From Comamonadaceae bacterium (GTDB taxonomy: Bacteria > Pseudomonadota > Gammaproteobacteria > Burkholderiales > Burkholderiaceae_C): a stretch of DNA of 64,000 nucleotides. Every line of letters begins with the position of its first letter. Within the stretch, counting starts at the first letter, position 1. Below, in pieces: positions 52,743-63,191 of this stretch. The stretch spans positions 1-64,000 of the forward strand of contig CANJWZ010000005.1 in assembly GCA_947478725.1 (NCBI GenBank), written 5' to 3'. The notes under the pieces were generated by a model, which made no database searches, was not told where the DNA came from, and was given only the letters and a program-made list of their open reading frames with translations. The translations under genes and the position numbers were made by a program.

Positions 52743-53477
52743 TCAGGGTTTGAAAAATTCCACCCGGTCGGTGACGATGCCGTCGATCCCCAGGGCCAAC
52801 AGCCGCTGCACATCGGCTTCGTCGTTGACGGTGTAGCCCAACACTTTGAAACCTGCGCTTTTGGCTTGGGTGACGCTGGAGGTGTCCCACAGCTTGTGGT
52901 TGCCAATGATGGCGACGCAGCCCAGCATCAAAGCCGTTTCCAGCCAGCCCGTCCACAGAACGTTCAGCAGGAGGCCGCGCGGCAGCTCGGGTGCCATATC
53001 AAGAGCTGCTTGCAGGGCATCGGGTTTGAAGGACGACAAAAGTGGCTTGCGTGATTCGTGTTGCCAGAGCCGCGCCGCGTGCTCTGCCACCACTGCGCCC
53101 GTGCGCTCGTCCGTGCCGGTCGTGGGTTTGATTTCAATGTTCAGGTCAAAGCCGTTGCTGATGCAATACCGCGCAATGGCTTCCAGGCTGGGGATAGGCT
53201 CACCTTTGTAGGGGGCTGAATGCCAGTGGCCTGCATCGAGTTGCGCCAAGGCTTGCCAGGTCTGCTGGCCGGCGATGCCCTGATTGTTGGTGGTCCGGTC
53301 CAGTGTGTCGTCATGCAGTAAAAAAGGCACCCCGTCGCGGCTCAGTTTCACATCGCATTCAAACATGCGGTAACCATAGCTGGCGCCCAGCCTGAAGGCG
53401 GCCAGTGTGTTTTCTGGGGCTAACTGGCCGGCGCCGCGGTGCGCTATCCATGGCGGGAAATACCAATGATTCATCAA
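52743..53477 (-). CDS. ugpQ: Glycerophosphodiester phosphodiesterase (cytosolic, UgpQ-like)
   Basis: A 244-residue GDPD enzyme of the usual cytosolic size, without signal peptide. Active-site residues are in IAHRGAGQLAPENTLAAF (His, Arg, Glu), FECDVKLSRDGVPFLLHDDTLDRTTN (Glu, Asp, His) and NIEIKP. It releases glycerol-3-phosphate from phosphodiesters. The usual ugpBAEC transport genes are not in the window. This is the second GDPD-fold gene here, the other being secreted. Confidence 0.93.
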   Translation of the reverse strand: MMNHWYFPPWIAHRGAGQLAPENTLAAFRLGASYGYRMFECDVKLSRDGVPFLLHDDTLDRTTNNQGIAGQQTWQALAQLDAGHWHSAPYKGEPIPSLEAIARYCISNGFDLNIEIKPTTGTDERTGAVVAEHAARLWQHESRKPLLSSFKPDALQAALDMAPELPRGLLLNVLWTGWLETALMLGCVAIIGNHKLWDTSSVTQAKSAGFKVLGYTVNDEADVQRLLALGIDGIVTDRVEFFKP

Positions 53478-53813
53478 ATCCTACGCTTGTTGGTGGCTAC
53501 ATCGGGTCACCGGCATCGTCCCCACGTTGACCATCACCGCGGCGATACAGGCTGCAAAGCAGGCCAATCCATGTTGGTTGTCGGGGTGGCCGGTGCACTC
53601 GGTGCTAACGCCAGCACATTCAGACTTTGTCACTATAAATGCGCATCAGCAGAAAAAGTTGTTTCTGTGGTCATCATTTCAGCTTCAAACCCAAGCGTAC
53701 TCAAGCGACAGCTCCCATGAGGGCATCTGACGCGCCGCTGCAACAAGCCGCTCCCCTGCGTTAACATTCCGAGTTGCCTGGGGTATCGGCCCCAAAGTCA
53801 CTGAATTCATACG
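53478..53813. other. 336-nt stretch without a recognised gene
   Basis: It lies between the divergent ugpQ and the large oxidoreductase gene and should hold both promoters. Several frames of 65 to 95 codons are open on the plus strand and one of about 50 on the minus strand (around GHPDNQHGLACFAACIAAVM). None matches a family I know. The first half has coding-like GC content and could be remnant sequence; the second half looks like ordinary spacer. Confidence 0.5.
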
Positions 53814-56800
53814 ATGAACGCACCCACCTCACTTGAAGAACTGAACGTTCTTGCGCTAGACGCAAAGACGCAGGAAGACCGCATCCGCGAAATTCCGTAC
53901 AACTACACGTCATTTTCTGACCGTGAGGTGGTCATCCGCTTGCTGGGGGAGCGCGCCTGGGAACTGCTCAACCAGCTGCGTGGCGAGCGCCAGACCGGCC
54001 GGTCGGCCCGCATGCTTTACGAGGTGCTGGGCGATGTGTGGGTGGTGCAGCGCAACCCTTATTTGCAAGACGACATGCTGGACAATCCCAAGCGCCGCAA
54101 GCTGCTGGTAGACGCCTTGCAGCATCGCCTGGGTGAGGTTGAAAAACGTCGTACGCCGCGCGTTGACCCTCAGCGTGACGCCGTGGTGGGCGAGCTGCTT
54201 GAAGCCGCGCGCGATGCGGTCACCCGTTTTGCTAGCTCGTTTGAAGAAATCTATGACCTGCGTCGCCTGGCCAGTCGCAAACTAGGCAAGTTAACGCAGA
54301 AGGACAACATCAAGTTCGACGGCTTGTCGCGTGTGTCTCACGTGACAGACGCGACCGACTGGCGGGTCGAATACCCGTTTGTGGTGCTCACGCCCGACAC
54401 CGAAGTCGAAATGGCGGGCTTGGTCAAAGGTTGCATCGACCTGGGGCTGACCATCGTCCCGCGCGGTGGCGGCACCGGTTACACCGGCGGCGCGATTCCC
54501 CTGACCTGGAAATCAGCCGTCATTAACACCGAAAAACTCGAAGCCATGACCGAGGTCGAAATGGTCATGCTGCCGGGCTTGGACCAGCCTGTAGCCACCG
54601 TGTGGACCGAAGCGGGTGTCGTCACGCAGCGCGTGGCCGATGCGGCTGACCGGGGCGGTTATGTGTTCGCGGTAGACCCCACCTCGGCCGAGGCATCTTG
54701 CATTGGCGGCAACATCGCCATGAATGCAGGTGGCAAAAAAGCGGTGCTGTGGGGCACGGCGCTGGACAACCTGGCCAGCTGGCGCATGGTCACGCCTGAT
54801 TCGCAGTGGCTTGAAGTCACTCGGGTCAACCACAACCTCGGCAAGATTCACGATGCCGAGCTTGCCAGCTTTGAGCTGAAGTATTTTGAAGCTGACGGCA
54901 AAACATTTGTTCGGCAAGAGCGGCTGGACATTCCCGGCAAAAGCTTTCGCAAAGAAGGCCTCGGCAAAGACGTGACCGACAAGTTTTTGAGTGGCCTGCC
55001 CGGCATTCAAAAAGAAGGCTGCGACGGGCTGATCACCAGTGCCCGCTGGATCGTGCATCGCATGCCGGTACACACCCGCACCGTCTGCATGGAGTTTTTT
55101 GGCAACGCCAAAGACGCAGTGCCCAGCATTGTCGAGATCAAAGATTTCATGTTTGCCGAGCAAAGGCGTAGCCAGGCTGCCGGCTCACCCGTCTTGCTGG
55201 CAGGGCTGGAGCACCTGGACGACCGCTACCTGCGTGCCGTGGGCTACGCTACCAAATCCAAGCGCGGCGGCTTGCCCAAGATGGTGTTGATTGGCGACAT
55301 AGCTGGCGATGATGCTGACGCAGTGGCCCGTGCCACCAGTGAAGTCGTGCGTATCGCCAACTCGCGCAGCGGTGAAGGCTTTATTGCCATCAGTCCGGAA
55401 GCACGCAAGAAGTTCTGGCTGGACCGCAAAAAAACCGCCGCGATTTCGCGCCACACCAATGCCTTCAAAATCAACGAAGACGTGGTGATCCCGTTACCGC
55501 GCATGGCCGAGTACACCGACGGCATCGAGCGCATCAACATTGAGCTGAGCCTGGCTAACAAAATCAAGCTGTGCGACGCGCTGGAGACTTTTTTAAGCAA
55601 AGGCAATTTGCCCTTGGGAAAAGCAGAGGATGCGAGCGATGTGCCTTCGCCTGACATGCTGGAAGACCGGGTTGCACAGGCACTTGCCTTGGTGGCTGAG
55701 GCGCGTGGCGTATGGGCCGGTTGGCTGCAAAATGTCGATGCCTTGTTTCCTGAATTGCAAGACCACACCCTGCGCGCCAGCTGGAAGTTGCAGCTCAAGG
55801 CACCGCTGCAAGCTATTTTCACGGGTGGTGCGTTTTTGCCGATCTTTACCGAGTGCGTGGCGATTCACAAACGCGTGCTCAAGGGCCGCGTGTGGGCTGC
55901 GCTGCACATGCATGCAGGCGACGGCAACGTGCACACCAACCTGCCCGTCAACAGCGACGATTACGAGATGCTGCAAACGGCACGCCATGCGGTCGAACGC
56001 ATCATGGTGCTGGCGCGGTCGCTCGACGGTGTGATTTCTGGCGAGCACGGTATTGGCATCACCAAGCTGGAATTTTTGACCGACGCTGAGCTCAAGCCGT
56101 TTGCTGACTACAAGGCCAAAGTGGATCCTGAGGGACGTTTCAACAAAGGCAAGCTGCTACGAAATCCGGAGCTGAAAACGAACGTACCCGCTGGTCTGGA
56201 GACCAAAGGCACAGGTAAAAACGGCCTGCAGGAGCCGCTTCTGGCGGATTTGACCAACGCCTACACACCCAGTTTTGGCCTCATGGGGCATGAGTCATTG
56301 ATCATGCAGCAGTCCGATATTGGCGCGATTGCCGACAGCGTCAAAGACTGCCTGCGTTGCGGCAAATGCAAGCCAGTGTGCGCCACCCACGTGCCGCGTG
56401 CCAACCTGCTGTACAGCCCGCGTAACAAGATTTTGGCGACATCGCTGCTGGTCGAAGCGTTTTTGTACGAAGAGCAGACCCGGCGCGGCGTGAGCATCAA
56501 GCACTGGCAAGAGTTTGAAGACGTGGCCGACCATTGCACGGTTTGCCACAAGTGTTTGAGCCCTTGCCCCGTCGATATTGACTTTGGTGAAGTCTCGATG
56601 AACATGCGCAACCTGCTGCGCAAAATGGGCCAAAAAACCTTCCGCCCCGGCAATGCCGCGGCGATGGTGTTTTTGAATGCAACGAACCCGCAAACCATCA
56701 AGTTCATGCGCAGCGCGATGGTCGATGTGGGTTTCAAAGCCCAGCGCCTGGCCAACAAGCTGTTCCAGCGGCTGGCGCGCAAGCAAACTGAAAACCCCCC

Positions 56801-57773
56801 AGCAACAAAGGGTGCGGCGCCGATCAAAGAGCAGGTGATTCACTTCATCAATAAAAAAATGCCGGGCGGTCTGCCCAAGAAAACCGCGCGCGCTTTGCTC
56901 GACATTGAAGACAAAGACTACGTGCCCATCATTCGCAACCCAAAAGCCACCACGGCCGATACGGAAGCAGTGTTTTACTTTCCTGGTTGCGGCTCTGAGC
57001 GCCTCTTTAGCCAGGTCGGTTTGGCCACGCAGGCCATGCTCTGGCATGCGGGCGTGCAAACCGTGTTGCCGCCGGGCTATTTGTGCTGCGGTTATCCGCA
57101 AAAAGGCAGCGGCCAGTTTGACAAGGCCGACAAAATCATCACTGACAACCGGGTGCTGTTTCACCGTGTGGCCAATACGCTGAACTACCTGGACATCAAA
57201 ACCGTGGTGGTGAGCTGCGGTACTTGCTACGACCAGTTGCAGGGCTATGAGTTTGACAAAATTTTCCCTGGCAGCAGAATCATTGACATTCACGAATATC
57301 TGCTTGAAAAAGGTATCACGCTGCGGCCTGAAAACGGTGCTGGGAAAGGGTACTTGTTTCATGACCCCTGCCACAGCCCGATGAAGCTGCAAGAGCCGAT
57401 GAAAACCGTCAAGGCACTGCTGGGCGACAACGTCTTGAAAAACGAGCGCTGCTGCGGTGAATCCGGCACGCTGGGTGTGACTCGGCCTGACATTTCAACC
57501 CAGGTACGCTTCAGAAAAGAAGAAGAACTGCAAAAGGGCGAGGCTGCGCTGAGAGCTTCGGGTGCCGTTGCAGACCAGGAGAACGTCAAGATTTTGACCA
57601 GTTGCCCAAGCTGCCTGCAAGGCCTGTCACGCTACCAGGACGACATGAAAAATGGCTTGCTTCAAGCCGACTACATCGTGGTTGAAATGGCCAACCAGAT
57701 ACTGGGCAAAGACTGGTTGCAGACCTATGTGGATTCAGCCAACCACGGTGGTATTGAAAGAGTCTTGGTATGA
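53814..57773 (+). CDS. Large FAD and iron-sulfur oxidoreductase (DUF3683; GlcD/GlcF-type fusion)
   Basis: A 1319-residue protein. The order is an N-terminal DUF3683-like region (about 1-160), then a FAD-binding domain with [12 protein letters not shown] (about 216-227) and a FAD-linked oxidase C-terminal region ending in [14 protein letters not shown] and ISGEHGIGI. Two [4Fe-4S] motifs start at Cys846 ([11 protein letters not shown]) and Cys908 ([11 protein letters not shown]). Two cysteine-rich CCG domains follow (Cys1059, CC1091-1092; Cys1186, CC1213-1214). This fuses the parts found separately as GlcD and GlcF or LldEFG. It is likely a membrane-associated 2-hydroxyacid (D-lactate or similar) dehydrogenase feeding the quinone pool; the substrate is not known. 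The HIT gene overlaps its end by 4 nt. Confidence 0.9.
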   Translation: MNAPTSLEELNVLALDAKTQEDRIREIPYNYTSFSDREVVIRLLGERAWELLNQLRGERQTGRSARMLYEVLGDVWVVQRNPYLQDDMLDNPKRRKLLVDALQHRLGEVEKRRTPRVDPQRDAVVGELLEAARDAVTRFASSFEEIYDLRRLASRKLGKLTQKDNIKFDGLSRVSHVTDATDWRVEYPFVVLTPDTEVEMAGLVKGCIDLGLTIVPRGGGTGYTGGAIPLTWKSAVINTEKLEAMTEVEMVMLPGLDQPVATVWTEAGVVTQRVADAADRGGYVFAVDPTSAEASCIGGNIAMNAGGKKAVLWGTALDNLASWRMVTPDSQWLEVTRVNHNLGKIHDAELASFELKYFEADGKTFVRQERLDIPGKSFRKEGLGKDVTDKFLSGLPGIQKEGCDGLITSARWIVHRMPVHTRTVCMEFFGNAKDAVPSIVEIKDFMFAEQRRSQAAGSPVLLAGLEHLDDRYLRAVGYATKSKRGGLPKMVLIGDIAGDDADAVARATSEVVRIANSRSGEGFIAISPEARKKFWLDRKKTAAISRHTNAFKINEDVVIPLPRMAEYTDGIERINIELSLANKIKLCDALETFLSKGNLPLGKAEDASDVPSPDMLEDRVAQALALVAEARGVWAGWLQNVDALFPELQDHTLRASWKLQLKAPLQAIFTGGAFLPIFTECVAIHKRVLKGRVWAALHMHAGDGNVHTNLPVNSDDYEMLQTARHAVERIMVLARSLDGVISGEHGIGITKLEFLTDAELKPFADYKAKVDPEGRFNKGKLLRNPELKTNVPAGLETKGTGKNGLQEPLLADLTNAYTPSFGLMGHESLIMQQSDIGAIADSVKDCLRCGKCKPVCATHVPRANLLYSPRNKILATSLLVEAFLYEEQTRRGVSIKHWQEFEDVADHCTVCHKCLSPCPVDIDFGEVSMNMRNLLRKMGQKTFRPGNAAAMVFLNATNPQTIKFMRSAMVDVGFKAQRLANKLFQRLARKQTENPPATKGAAPIKEQVIHFINKKMPGGLPKKTARALLDIEDKDYVPIIRNPKATTADTEAVFYFPGCGSERLFSQVGLATQAMLWHAGVQTVLPPGYLCCGYPQKGSGQFDKADKIITDNRVLFHRVANTLNYLDIKTVVVSCGTCYDQLQGYEFDKIFPGSRIIDIHEYLLEKGITLRPENGAGKGYLFHDPCHSPMKLQEPMKTVKALLGDNVLKNERCCGESGTLGVTRPDISTQVRFRKEEELQKGEAALRASGAVADQENVKILTSCPSCLQGLSRYQDDMKNGLLQADYIVVEMANQILGKDWLQTYVDSANHGGIERVLV

Positions 57774-58198
57774 CACAAGCAGGCTGCCCACTGTGTGAAG
57801 CAGACGGCGGCCTGCTGATTTTCAAAAACGATCAGTTTCGTGTGATTCAGGCCCAAGAAGAAGGCTTTCCGGCTTTTTACCGGGTGGTTTGGAATGCCCA
57901 CGTGGCTGAGTTTTCTGATCTGGCCCACGAAGAACGCCTCACCTGCATGCATGCTGTGGTGTCGGTCGAAAAAACCCTGCGCGAACAATTGCAGCCGAGC
58001 AAAATCAATCTGGCCTCCTTGGGCAATGCCGTGCCGCATGTGCACTGGCATGTGATGGCCCGCTTTGACTGGGACAGCCACTTTCCGGGGCCGGTATGGG
58101 CTGCTGCGCAGCGTCCCAAGAACCCTGAAAACCTGGCACAACTTGCCTCGCAATGTGCTCAGATTAACCATTTGCTGGCTAAAACGCTGGCCTCCTGA
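57770..58198 (+). CDS. HIT-family nucleotide hydrolase
   Basis: A 142-residue histidine-triad protein. The triad is in [11 protein letters not shown], with the upstream [21 protein letters not shown] region. The N terminus has a CPLC pair that may bind zinc. HIT proteins hydrolyse nucleotide monophosphate conjugates. Its ATG overlaps the stop of the large oxidoreductase gene (ATGA), so the two are coupled, and the DUF971 gene follows 21 nt later. Confidence 0.88.
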   Translation: MTQAGCPLCEADGGLLIFKNDQFRVIQAQEEGFPAFYRVVWNAHVAEFSDLAHEERLTCMHAVVSVEKTLREQLQPSKINLASLGNAVPHVHWHVMARFDWDSHFPGPVWAAAQRPKNPENLAQLASQCAQINHLLAKTLAS

Positions 58199-58219
58199 CG
58201 CTTCAGAAAGCAACACAAC

Positions 58220-58633
58220 ATGGCCGGCCTCCAAGCAGATTCACCCACCCCGACGGCACTCACAGTGCATGGCACATCACGTTTGCTGGAAGTGGTTTTT
58301 TCAGACGGTGCGGCGTTCAGCATTCCGTTTGAGCTGATGCGCGTGTATTCACCGTCAGCGGAGGTGCAGGGCCATGGCCCGGGCCAGGAAGTACTGCAAA
58401 CCGGCAAGCGTGAGGTTGGCATGCCGGCGCTCGAGCCGATTGGCAATTACGCGGTCAAGCCCGTGTTTTCGGACGGTCACGAAAGCGGCATATTTTCATG
58501 GGAATACCTGTACCACCTGGGCGCCAACCAGGCCCAGTTATGGAGCGATTACAACCGTCGATTGGAAGCTGCAGGCATGTCGCGTGATGCCCCCATGGTG
58601 GCGGCGGGCGGCCACAGTTGCAGCAGCCACTGA
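58220..58633 (+). CDS. DUF971 domain protein
   Basis: A 137-residue protein with the DUF971 fold, also found as the N-terminal domain of gamma-butyrobetaine hydroxylase. Conserved parts are LEVVFSDGAAFSIPFELMRVYSPSAEVQGHG, YAVKPVFSDGHESGIFSWEYLY. The C-terminal GGHSCSSH may bind metal. Links to iron-sulfur assembly have been suggested for some relatives. It lies in the conserved HIT-DUF971-ubiE order. Confidence 0.85.
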   Translation: MAGLQADSPTPTALTVHGTSRLLEVVFSDGAAFSIPFELMRVYSPSAEVQGHGPGQEVLQTGKREVGMPALEPIGNYAVKPVFSDGHESGIFSWEYLYHLGANQAQLWSDYNRRLEAAGMSRDAPMVAAGGHSCSSH

Positions 58634-58752
58634 CGGTTCGATGCCTGCCAGTGTTGTTTTTGCAACATAAAAGGCAACAAACACTGCAAAGCCCCGTATG
58701 CGACTAGGGTTGTAGCCCTGTATTTCCTCGCGCGCGCTCTAGCATTGAGGGG

Positions 58753-59484
58753 ATGACAACAACCCATTTCGGTTTCCAATCCGTCGACGAAAAAGACAAG
58801 GCGAAAGCCGTGCGCGGCGTGTTTGACTCGGTCGCGTCCAAATACGACGTGATGAATGATCTGATGTCGGTCGGCATGCACCGGGCCTGGAAGGCCTATA
58901 CCGTGCTGGTCGCCAACGTCAAGGAAGGCCAGCGCGTGCTCGATATTGCTGGCGGCACGGGTGACCTGGCGCTGTCATTAGCCCCCAAGGTGGGGTCCAC
59001 TGGGCAAGTGGTACACACCGACATCAATGAGGCCATGCTGCGTGAGGGCCGTAACCGTTTGCTCGACGCCGGCGTGATCTTGCCCACCCTGGCCTGTGAT
59101 GCCGAGCATTTGCCCTTCCCCGATGCTTACTTTGACCTGGTGACTGTCGCCTTCGGGCTGCGCAACATGACGCACAAGGACGCGGCTTTGCTGGAAATGA
59201 ACCGCGTGCTCAAACCCGGCGGCAAGCTTTTGGTGTTGGAGTTTTCGAAGGTGGCCAAGCCCCTGACGAAAATCTACGACTGGTATTCGTTCAAGGTGCT
59301 GCCCAAACTGGGCAAGCTGGTGGCCAACGACGATGCCAGCTATCGGTACCTGGCCGAGTCCATTCGCATGCATCCCGACCAGGACACGCTAAAAGCCATG
59401 ATGCTCAAAGGCGGCTTTGGTCATGTGGACTATCACAACCTTTCTGGCGGGGTGGTGGCATTGCATGTTGGAATCAAGTGTTGA
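58753..59484 (+). CDS. ubiE: Ubiquinone/menaquinone C-methyltransferase UbiE
   Basis: A 243-residue SAM enzyme that methylates the ring of ubiquinone and menaquinone precursors. Motifs are [31 protein letters not shown] (motif I), [20 protein letters not shown] and the end [12 protein letters not shown]. It begins a run of quinone genes that continues with ubiJ and ubiB. The 58634-58752 gap holds no gene. Confidence 0.96.
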   Translation: MTTTHFGFQSVDEKDKAKAVRGVFDSVASKYDVMNDLMSVGMHRAWKAYTVLVANVKEGQRVLDIAGGTGDLALSLAPKVGSTGQVVHTDINEAMLREGRNRLLDAGVILPTLACDAEHLPFPDAYFDLVTVAFGLRNMTHKDAALLEMNRVLKPGGKLLVLEFSKVAKPLTKIYDWYSFKVLPKLGKLVANDDASYRYLAESIRMHPDQDTLKAMMLKGGFGHVDYHNLSGGVVALHVGIKC

Positions 59485-59532
59485 ATTTTTGTTTTTCATT
59501 TGCATATCGGTGTTTTGTATAAAGGAGACGTT

Positions 59533-60483
59533 ATGAAAATCTGGTCTATTGTTCTTTCTGCTGTGATGGCGCTGGGCGTCGGCTTTGCCACAACCAGTGC
59601 TGAGGCGGCCCGTTTGGGCGGCGGTAAATCGGCCGGCAAGCAGTCGTCGAACGTGACGCAGCGCGAGGCTGCCAAGCCGACAACGCCAGCGGCGCCACCG
59701 GCCGCTGCGCCAGCCGCTGCACCTAAAAAGCCTTGGGGCGCCATGCTCGGTGGTTTGGCTGCTGGCCTGGGCCTGGCCTGGCTGGCATCGTCGCTTGGCC
59801 TGGGCGGCGCGATGGCCAACATCATGATGTTTGCGTTACTGGCACTGGTGGCTGTGCTGGTCATTGGCTTTGTGATGCGCAAGATGAAAGGTGGTGGTGC
59901 CAGCCAAGGGCAATCACCGTATGCGATGCAAGGCGCCGGCAACGTGGCCACGCCCCGAAGCTACAGCCCTGAAAATGTGGGTAACGATTCGTCCGCGCGC
60001 CCCTGGGAACGCAACGCCACGGCCTTTGATACCGGCAATGCCGCCAACGCTGGTTCCATGATTGGCTCGGGTTTGTCGGGCGCACAGGCCTGGGGTGTGC
60101 CTGCCGGTTTTGATGCGGAAGGCTTTTTGACAGCCTGCAAAGCCAACTTCCTGACGCTGCAAGACGCGTGGGACCGCTCAGACATCAACAACCTGCGCGC
60201 CATGATGACGGACGACATGCTGGGCGAAATCAAAACTCAGTTGGCCGAGCGCGAATCACACACCGGCGTGGGCGTGAACAAGACCGACGTGCAAATGCTC
60301 GATGCCAAGCTGCTGGGTATTGAAGAGCTGGCTGATGTTTACATGGCCAGCGTCGAGTTCTCGGGCATGATCCGTGAAGATGCATCGGCAGGCGCCAGCC
60401 CGTTCCGCGAGGTGTGGAACATGACCAAGCCGCGAGATGGCAGTGGTGGCTGGCTGGTGGCTGGCGTACAAGCGCTTCAGTGA
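59533..60483 (+). CDS. Tim44-like domain protein
   Basis: A 316-residue protein. It has a signal or first membrane segment (MKIWSIVLSAVMALGVGF to AEAA), a proline/alanine linker (about 37-70) and two close membrane helices (about 72-115). The C-terminal Tim44-like domain runs from about 190 to 316 (FDAEGFLTACKANFLTLQDAWDRSDINNLRAM). In mitochondria Tim44 links import motor parts; the bacterial role is unknown. GGAGA precedes the ATG at 59533. A GC-rich palindromic repeat follows its stop. Confidence 0.85.
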   Translation: MKIWSIVLSAVMALGVGFATTSAEAARLGGGKSAGKQSSNVTQREAAKPTTPAAPPAAAPAAAPKKPWGAMLGGLAAGLGLAWLASSLGLGGAMANIMMFALLALVAVLVIGFVMRKMKGGGASQGQSPYAMQGAGNVATPRSYSPENVGNDSSARPWERNATAFDTGNAANAGSMIGSGLSGAQAWGVPAGFDAEGFLTACKANFLTLQDAWDRSDINNLRAMMTDDMLGEIKTQLAERESHTGVGVNKTDVQMLDAKLLGIEELADVYMASVEFSGMIREDASAGASPFREVWNMTKPRDGSGGWLVAGVQALQ

Positions 60484-60575
60484 GCCCCCACGGTCGCTCA
60501 CGCCGTGTAGCTTCCTGCCCCCCGAGGGGGCCGCTGCGCCTGCAGCCCGGCAGAGCCGGTTCTGCGGCCCCTGCT
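60484..60575 (+). repeat. GC-rich palindromic (REP-like) repeat, copy B
   Basis: The core GCCCCCCGAGGGGGC at 60517-60531 is identical to that at 16985-16999, preceded by GCCCCCACGGTCGCTCACG and followed by a second inverted GC block (AGCCCGGCAGAGCCGGTTCT). It lies directly behind the Tim44-like stop and could also work as a transcript end, though it lacks a T run. The rest of the gap to ubiJ (60576-60649) shows no gene. Confidence 0.75.
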
Positions 60576-60649
60576 TGATGGGATCATGACCTTCAAATTG
60601 AGTGGATCAACGCGGCAAGTTTTCTAATCTGAGTCAAAATCGGGAACGT

Positions 60650-61207
60650 ATGAGTAACACGTTCCCTTTTTCTTTTCTGGAGTCCATCGCTACCCGTTTT
60701 CAGCCACCCGTATGGGTGGTCAGCGAGACGCAGCAGCGGCTGGTGCTTTTTTTAAACCATGTCCTGATGCAGGAAAAAGAGGCGCAGGATCGCCTGGCCC
60801 GCAAAAAGGGCAGTGTGCTTCACATCCGCTGGGGCCTGTTTGAGCTTGATCTGCTCATCACGCCGGCTGGCCTGCTTGACAAGGCCACCCCTGCAGCCAA
60901 GCCTGATTTGTTGATCGCGATAGCGGTCGATTCGCCCATGGCGCTGATGCAGTCAGTGATGGCGGGCAAGTCCCCCCCCGTCAAAATTGAAGGCGATGTT
61001 CAGTTGGCGGCAGAGCTGGGCTGGCTGGCTGAAAACCTTCGCTGGGATTTTGAAGAAGATTTGTCACGGGTGGTGGGTGACATACCTGCCCATGCCATGG
61101 CTGACGCTGCCAGGCGTGTGGGGCAGGCCGTGAAATCGTTTTTAGTGACGGCACCCGGCAGTCATTTTCAACCGACAGGCGACACCCCTGCGAAAGCTGC
61201 TTCATGA
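60650..61207 (+). CDS. ubiJ: Ubiquinone biosynthesis accessory factor UbiJ (SCP2-like)
   Basis: A 185-residue protein with an SCP2 sterol-carrier-like domain (about 5-115), beginning [20 protein letters not shown] and including [16 protein letters not shown] and the [21 protein letters not shown] segment. UbiJ forms the lipid-binding part of the Ubi complex with UbiK. The ATG at 60650 is preferred; the frame is open 16 codons earlier. Its end overlaps the ubiB start by 4 nt (ATGA). Confidence 0.92.
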   Translation: MSNTFPFSFLESIATRFQPPVWVVSETQQRLVLFLNHVLMQEKEAQDRLARKKGSVLHIRWGLFELDLLITPAGLLDKATPAAKPDLLIAIAVDSPMALMQSVMAGKSPPVKIEGDVQLAAELGWLAENLRWDFEEDLSRVVGDIPAHAMADAARRVGQAVKSFLVTAPGSHFQPTGDTPAKAAS

Positions 61208-62757
61208 GCCGTATTTTCAGGGGCATTTTTATTGTCTGGACGGTGCTGCGGTTTGGTCTGGATGAACTGGTCTTGTCGGGCTTTGAAAAGCCGTGGATCA
61301 AGCTGATCCGCCGCGCGGTGTCGGTAGGCCGCAATTTGCGGGCACCGCGCGGCGAGCGATTGCGCGAAGCGCTGGAAAGCCTGGGGCCGATTTTCGTCAA
61401 GTTTGGCCAGGTCATGTCGACCCGCCGTGATCTGTTGCCGCCTGACATTGCTGACGAATTGGCCCGCCTGCAAGACCGTGTGCCGCCGTTTGATTCCGCT
61501 TTGGCGATTGCCAGGATTGAAAAGGCATTTGGCCGCCCGCTGGAGAAAATCTTTGCCAGCTTCGACCATACGCCGATCGCCAGCGCATCGATTGCGCAGG
61601 TTCACTTTGCGGTGTTGCCCAATGGCCGTGAAGTCGCCGTCAAGGTACTGCGCCCCAACATGCTGCCGGCCATTGAAAAAGACCTGGCGCTGATGCACAT
61701 GATGGCAGGCTGGGTGGAGGGCGCGTCCGCTGACGGCAAGCGCCTCAAGCCGCGCGAGGTGGTGGGTGAGTTTGACAAGTATCTGCACGACGAACTCGAC
61801 CTGGTGCGTGAAGCCGCAAGCGCTGCCCAACTGCGGCGCAATATGGCCGGTCTTGATCTGGTGATGATCCCGGAGATGATCTGGGACTACTGCATGCCCG
61901 ACGTGATGGTGATGGAGCGCATGAAGGGCGTGCCCATCAGCCAGACCCAGCGTCTGCGCGATGCCGGTGTCGACATGAAAAAACTCGCGCGTGATGGCGT
62001 GACGATATTTTTTACCCAGGTGTTTCGTGACGGGTTTTTCCATGGCGACATGCACCCTGGCAACATCCAGGTCAGCCTGGAGCCCGAGACTTTTGGCCGT
62101 TATATCTCGCTGGACTTCGGCATTGTTGGCACGCTCACCGAGATTGACAAGGAATACCTGGCACAAAATTTCAGCGCGTTTTTCAGGCGCGACTACAAAC
62201 GCGTGGCAGAGCTGCACATTGAATCAGGCTGGGTACCCGCAACCACACGGGTCGACGAGCTGGAGTCCGCCATTCGCGCCTGTTGCGAGCCTTACTTTGA
62301 CAGGCCGCTGAAAGAAATATCGCTGGGCCTGGTGCTGATGCGCCTGTTTCAGACCTCACGCCGCTTTCATGTCGAGATCCAGCCCCAGCTGGTGTTGCTG
62401 CAAAAAACGCTGCTGAACATCGAAGGCCTGGGCCGCGATCTGGACCCCGACCTCGATTTGTGGAGCACTGCCAAGCCATTTTTGGAAAAATGGATGCTGG
62501 AGCAAATCGGCCCTGAAAAGCTGCTGGCCCAGCTCAAGGCAGAAGCACCAGCTTACGCCAAGCTGTTGCCGCTGTTGCCGCGGCTTTTGTCTGACTACCT
62601 CAAGCGTCCGGCAGATGCCAATCAGCGCGGCCTGGTGGAACTGCTGGCCGAGCAAAAACGTACCAACAAGCTGCTCCAGGGCATTATTTATGGCGGCGCT
62701 GGTTTTGTGCTGGGCCTGATCGCCATGCAGGTACTCCTCAGGATCAGCCTTTTTTAG
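61204..62757 (+). CDS. ubiB: Ubiquinone biosynthesis ATPase UbiB
   Basis: A 517-residue atypical kinase-like protein. The KxGQ motif is in [20 protein letters not shown], the alanine-rich loop in [11 protein letters not shown], the nucleotide lysine in [10 protein letters not shown], and the catalytic region in [12 protein letters not shown] and LDFGIVG. Two C-terminal helices (about 490-517) anchor it to the membrane. It supports the Ubi enzyme complex as an ATPase. The ubiJ-ubiB overlap indicates coupling. Confidence 0.96.
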   Translation: MSRIFRGIFIVWTVLRFGLDELVLSGFEKPWIKLIRRAVSVGRNLRAPRGERLREALESLGPIFVKFGQVMSTRRDLLPPDIADELARLQDRVPPFDSALAIARIEKAFGRPLEKIFASFDHTPIASASIAQVHFAVLPNGREVAVKVLRPNMLPAIEKDLALMHMMAGWVEGASADGKRLKPREVVGEFDKYLHDELDLVREAASAAQLRRNMAGLDLVMIPEMIWDYCMPDVMVMERMKGVPISQTQRLRDAGVDMKKLARDGVTIFFTQVFRDGFFHGDMHPGNIQVSLEPETFGRYISLDFGIVGTLTEIDKEYLAQNFSAFFRRDYKRVAELHIESGWVPATTRVDELESAIRACCEPYFDRPLKEISLGLVLMRLFQTSRRFHVEIQPQLVLLQKTLLNIEGLGRDLDPDLDLWSTAKPFLEKWMLEQIGPEKLLAQLKAEAPAYAKLLPLLPRLLSDYLKRPADANQRGLVELLAEQKRTNKLLQGIIYGGAGFVLGLIAMQVLLRISLF

Positions 62758-62766
62758 GTGACCGTT

Positions 62767-62772
62767 TATAAT
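62767..62772 (+). promoter_or_regulatory. -10 element upstream of the FmdB-type gene
   Basis: A perfect TATAAT lies 59 nt before the ATG at 62832. No clear -35 element is seen upstream, so the promoter for fmdB-DUF502-aspS is only suggested. Confidence 0.3.
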
Positions 62773-62831
62773 CACGGGCTTTGCCGCCTGGAGCGATCTG
62801 AGGCGCTTTCCACTGAAAACTCCCCAAAATC

Positions 62832-63191
62832 ATGCCAATTTACGCTTACAAATGCGAATCCTGCGGACATAGCAAAGATGTTTTGCAAAAAATGTCTGAT
62901 GCGCCGCTGACGGACTGCCCGCAATGCGGCGCCGCCACGTTTAAAAAGCAGCTGACCGCCGCCGGTTTCCAGCTCAAGGGTTCGGGTTGGTATGTCACGG
63001 ACTTCCGGGGTGGGGATCAGGCCAAAGGTGCCGAATCCGGCAGCACCGAGAAAACCGTCGCGCCCGTCAGCAGCGGTGCTGATGCGACCGACAAGCCTGC
63101 CAAGTCAGAAGCTACTGCACCTGCGGTTTCGTCTGCTCCGGCTGCAAGCCCTTCACCTGCGCCCAATCCTGCGCCCAAGACCACGCCATGA
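62832..63191 (+). CDS. FmdB-family zinc ribbon protein
   Basis: A 119-residue protein. The first 40 residues form a zinc ribbon (MPIYAYKCESCG and CPQCGAATFKKQ), and KGSGWYVTDF is also family-typical. The C-terminal half is a flexible tail rich in Ala, Pro, Ser. FmdB was named as a possible regulator in methylotrophs; function is not settled. It overlaps the DUF502 gene by 4 nt (ATGA) and is in the conserved fmdB-DUF502-aspS order. Confidence 0.9.
   Translation: MPIYAYKCESCGHSKDVLQKMSDAPLTDCPQCGAATFKKQLTAAGFQLKGSGWYVTDFRGGDQAKGAESGSTEKTVAPVSSGADATDKPAKSEATAPAVSSAPAASPSPAPNPAPKTTP

Noticed and set aside
53439..53730. Plus-strand frames of about 65-95 codons before the large oxidoreductase gene
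   Set aside because: They lack a ribosome site and family match, start inside the divergent ugpQ start region, and overlap each other in different frames.
56295..57392. Minus-strand open frame of 365 codons inside the large oxidoreductase
   Set aside because: It covers the iron-sulfur and CCG domains in antisense and has no features of its own.
61168..62217. Minus-strand open frame of 349 codons opposite ubiB
   Set aside because: Antisense of the kinase-like core motifs; no support.
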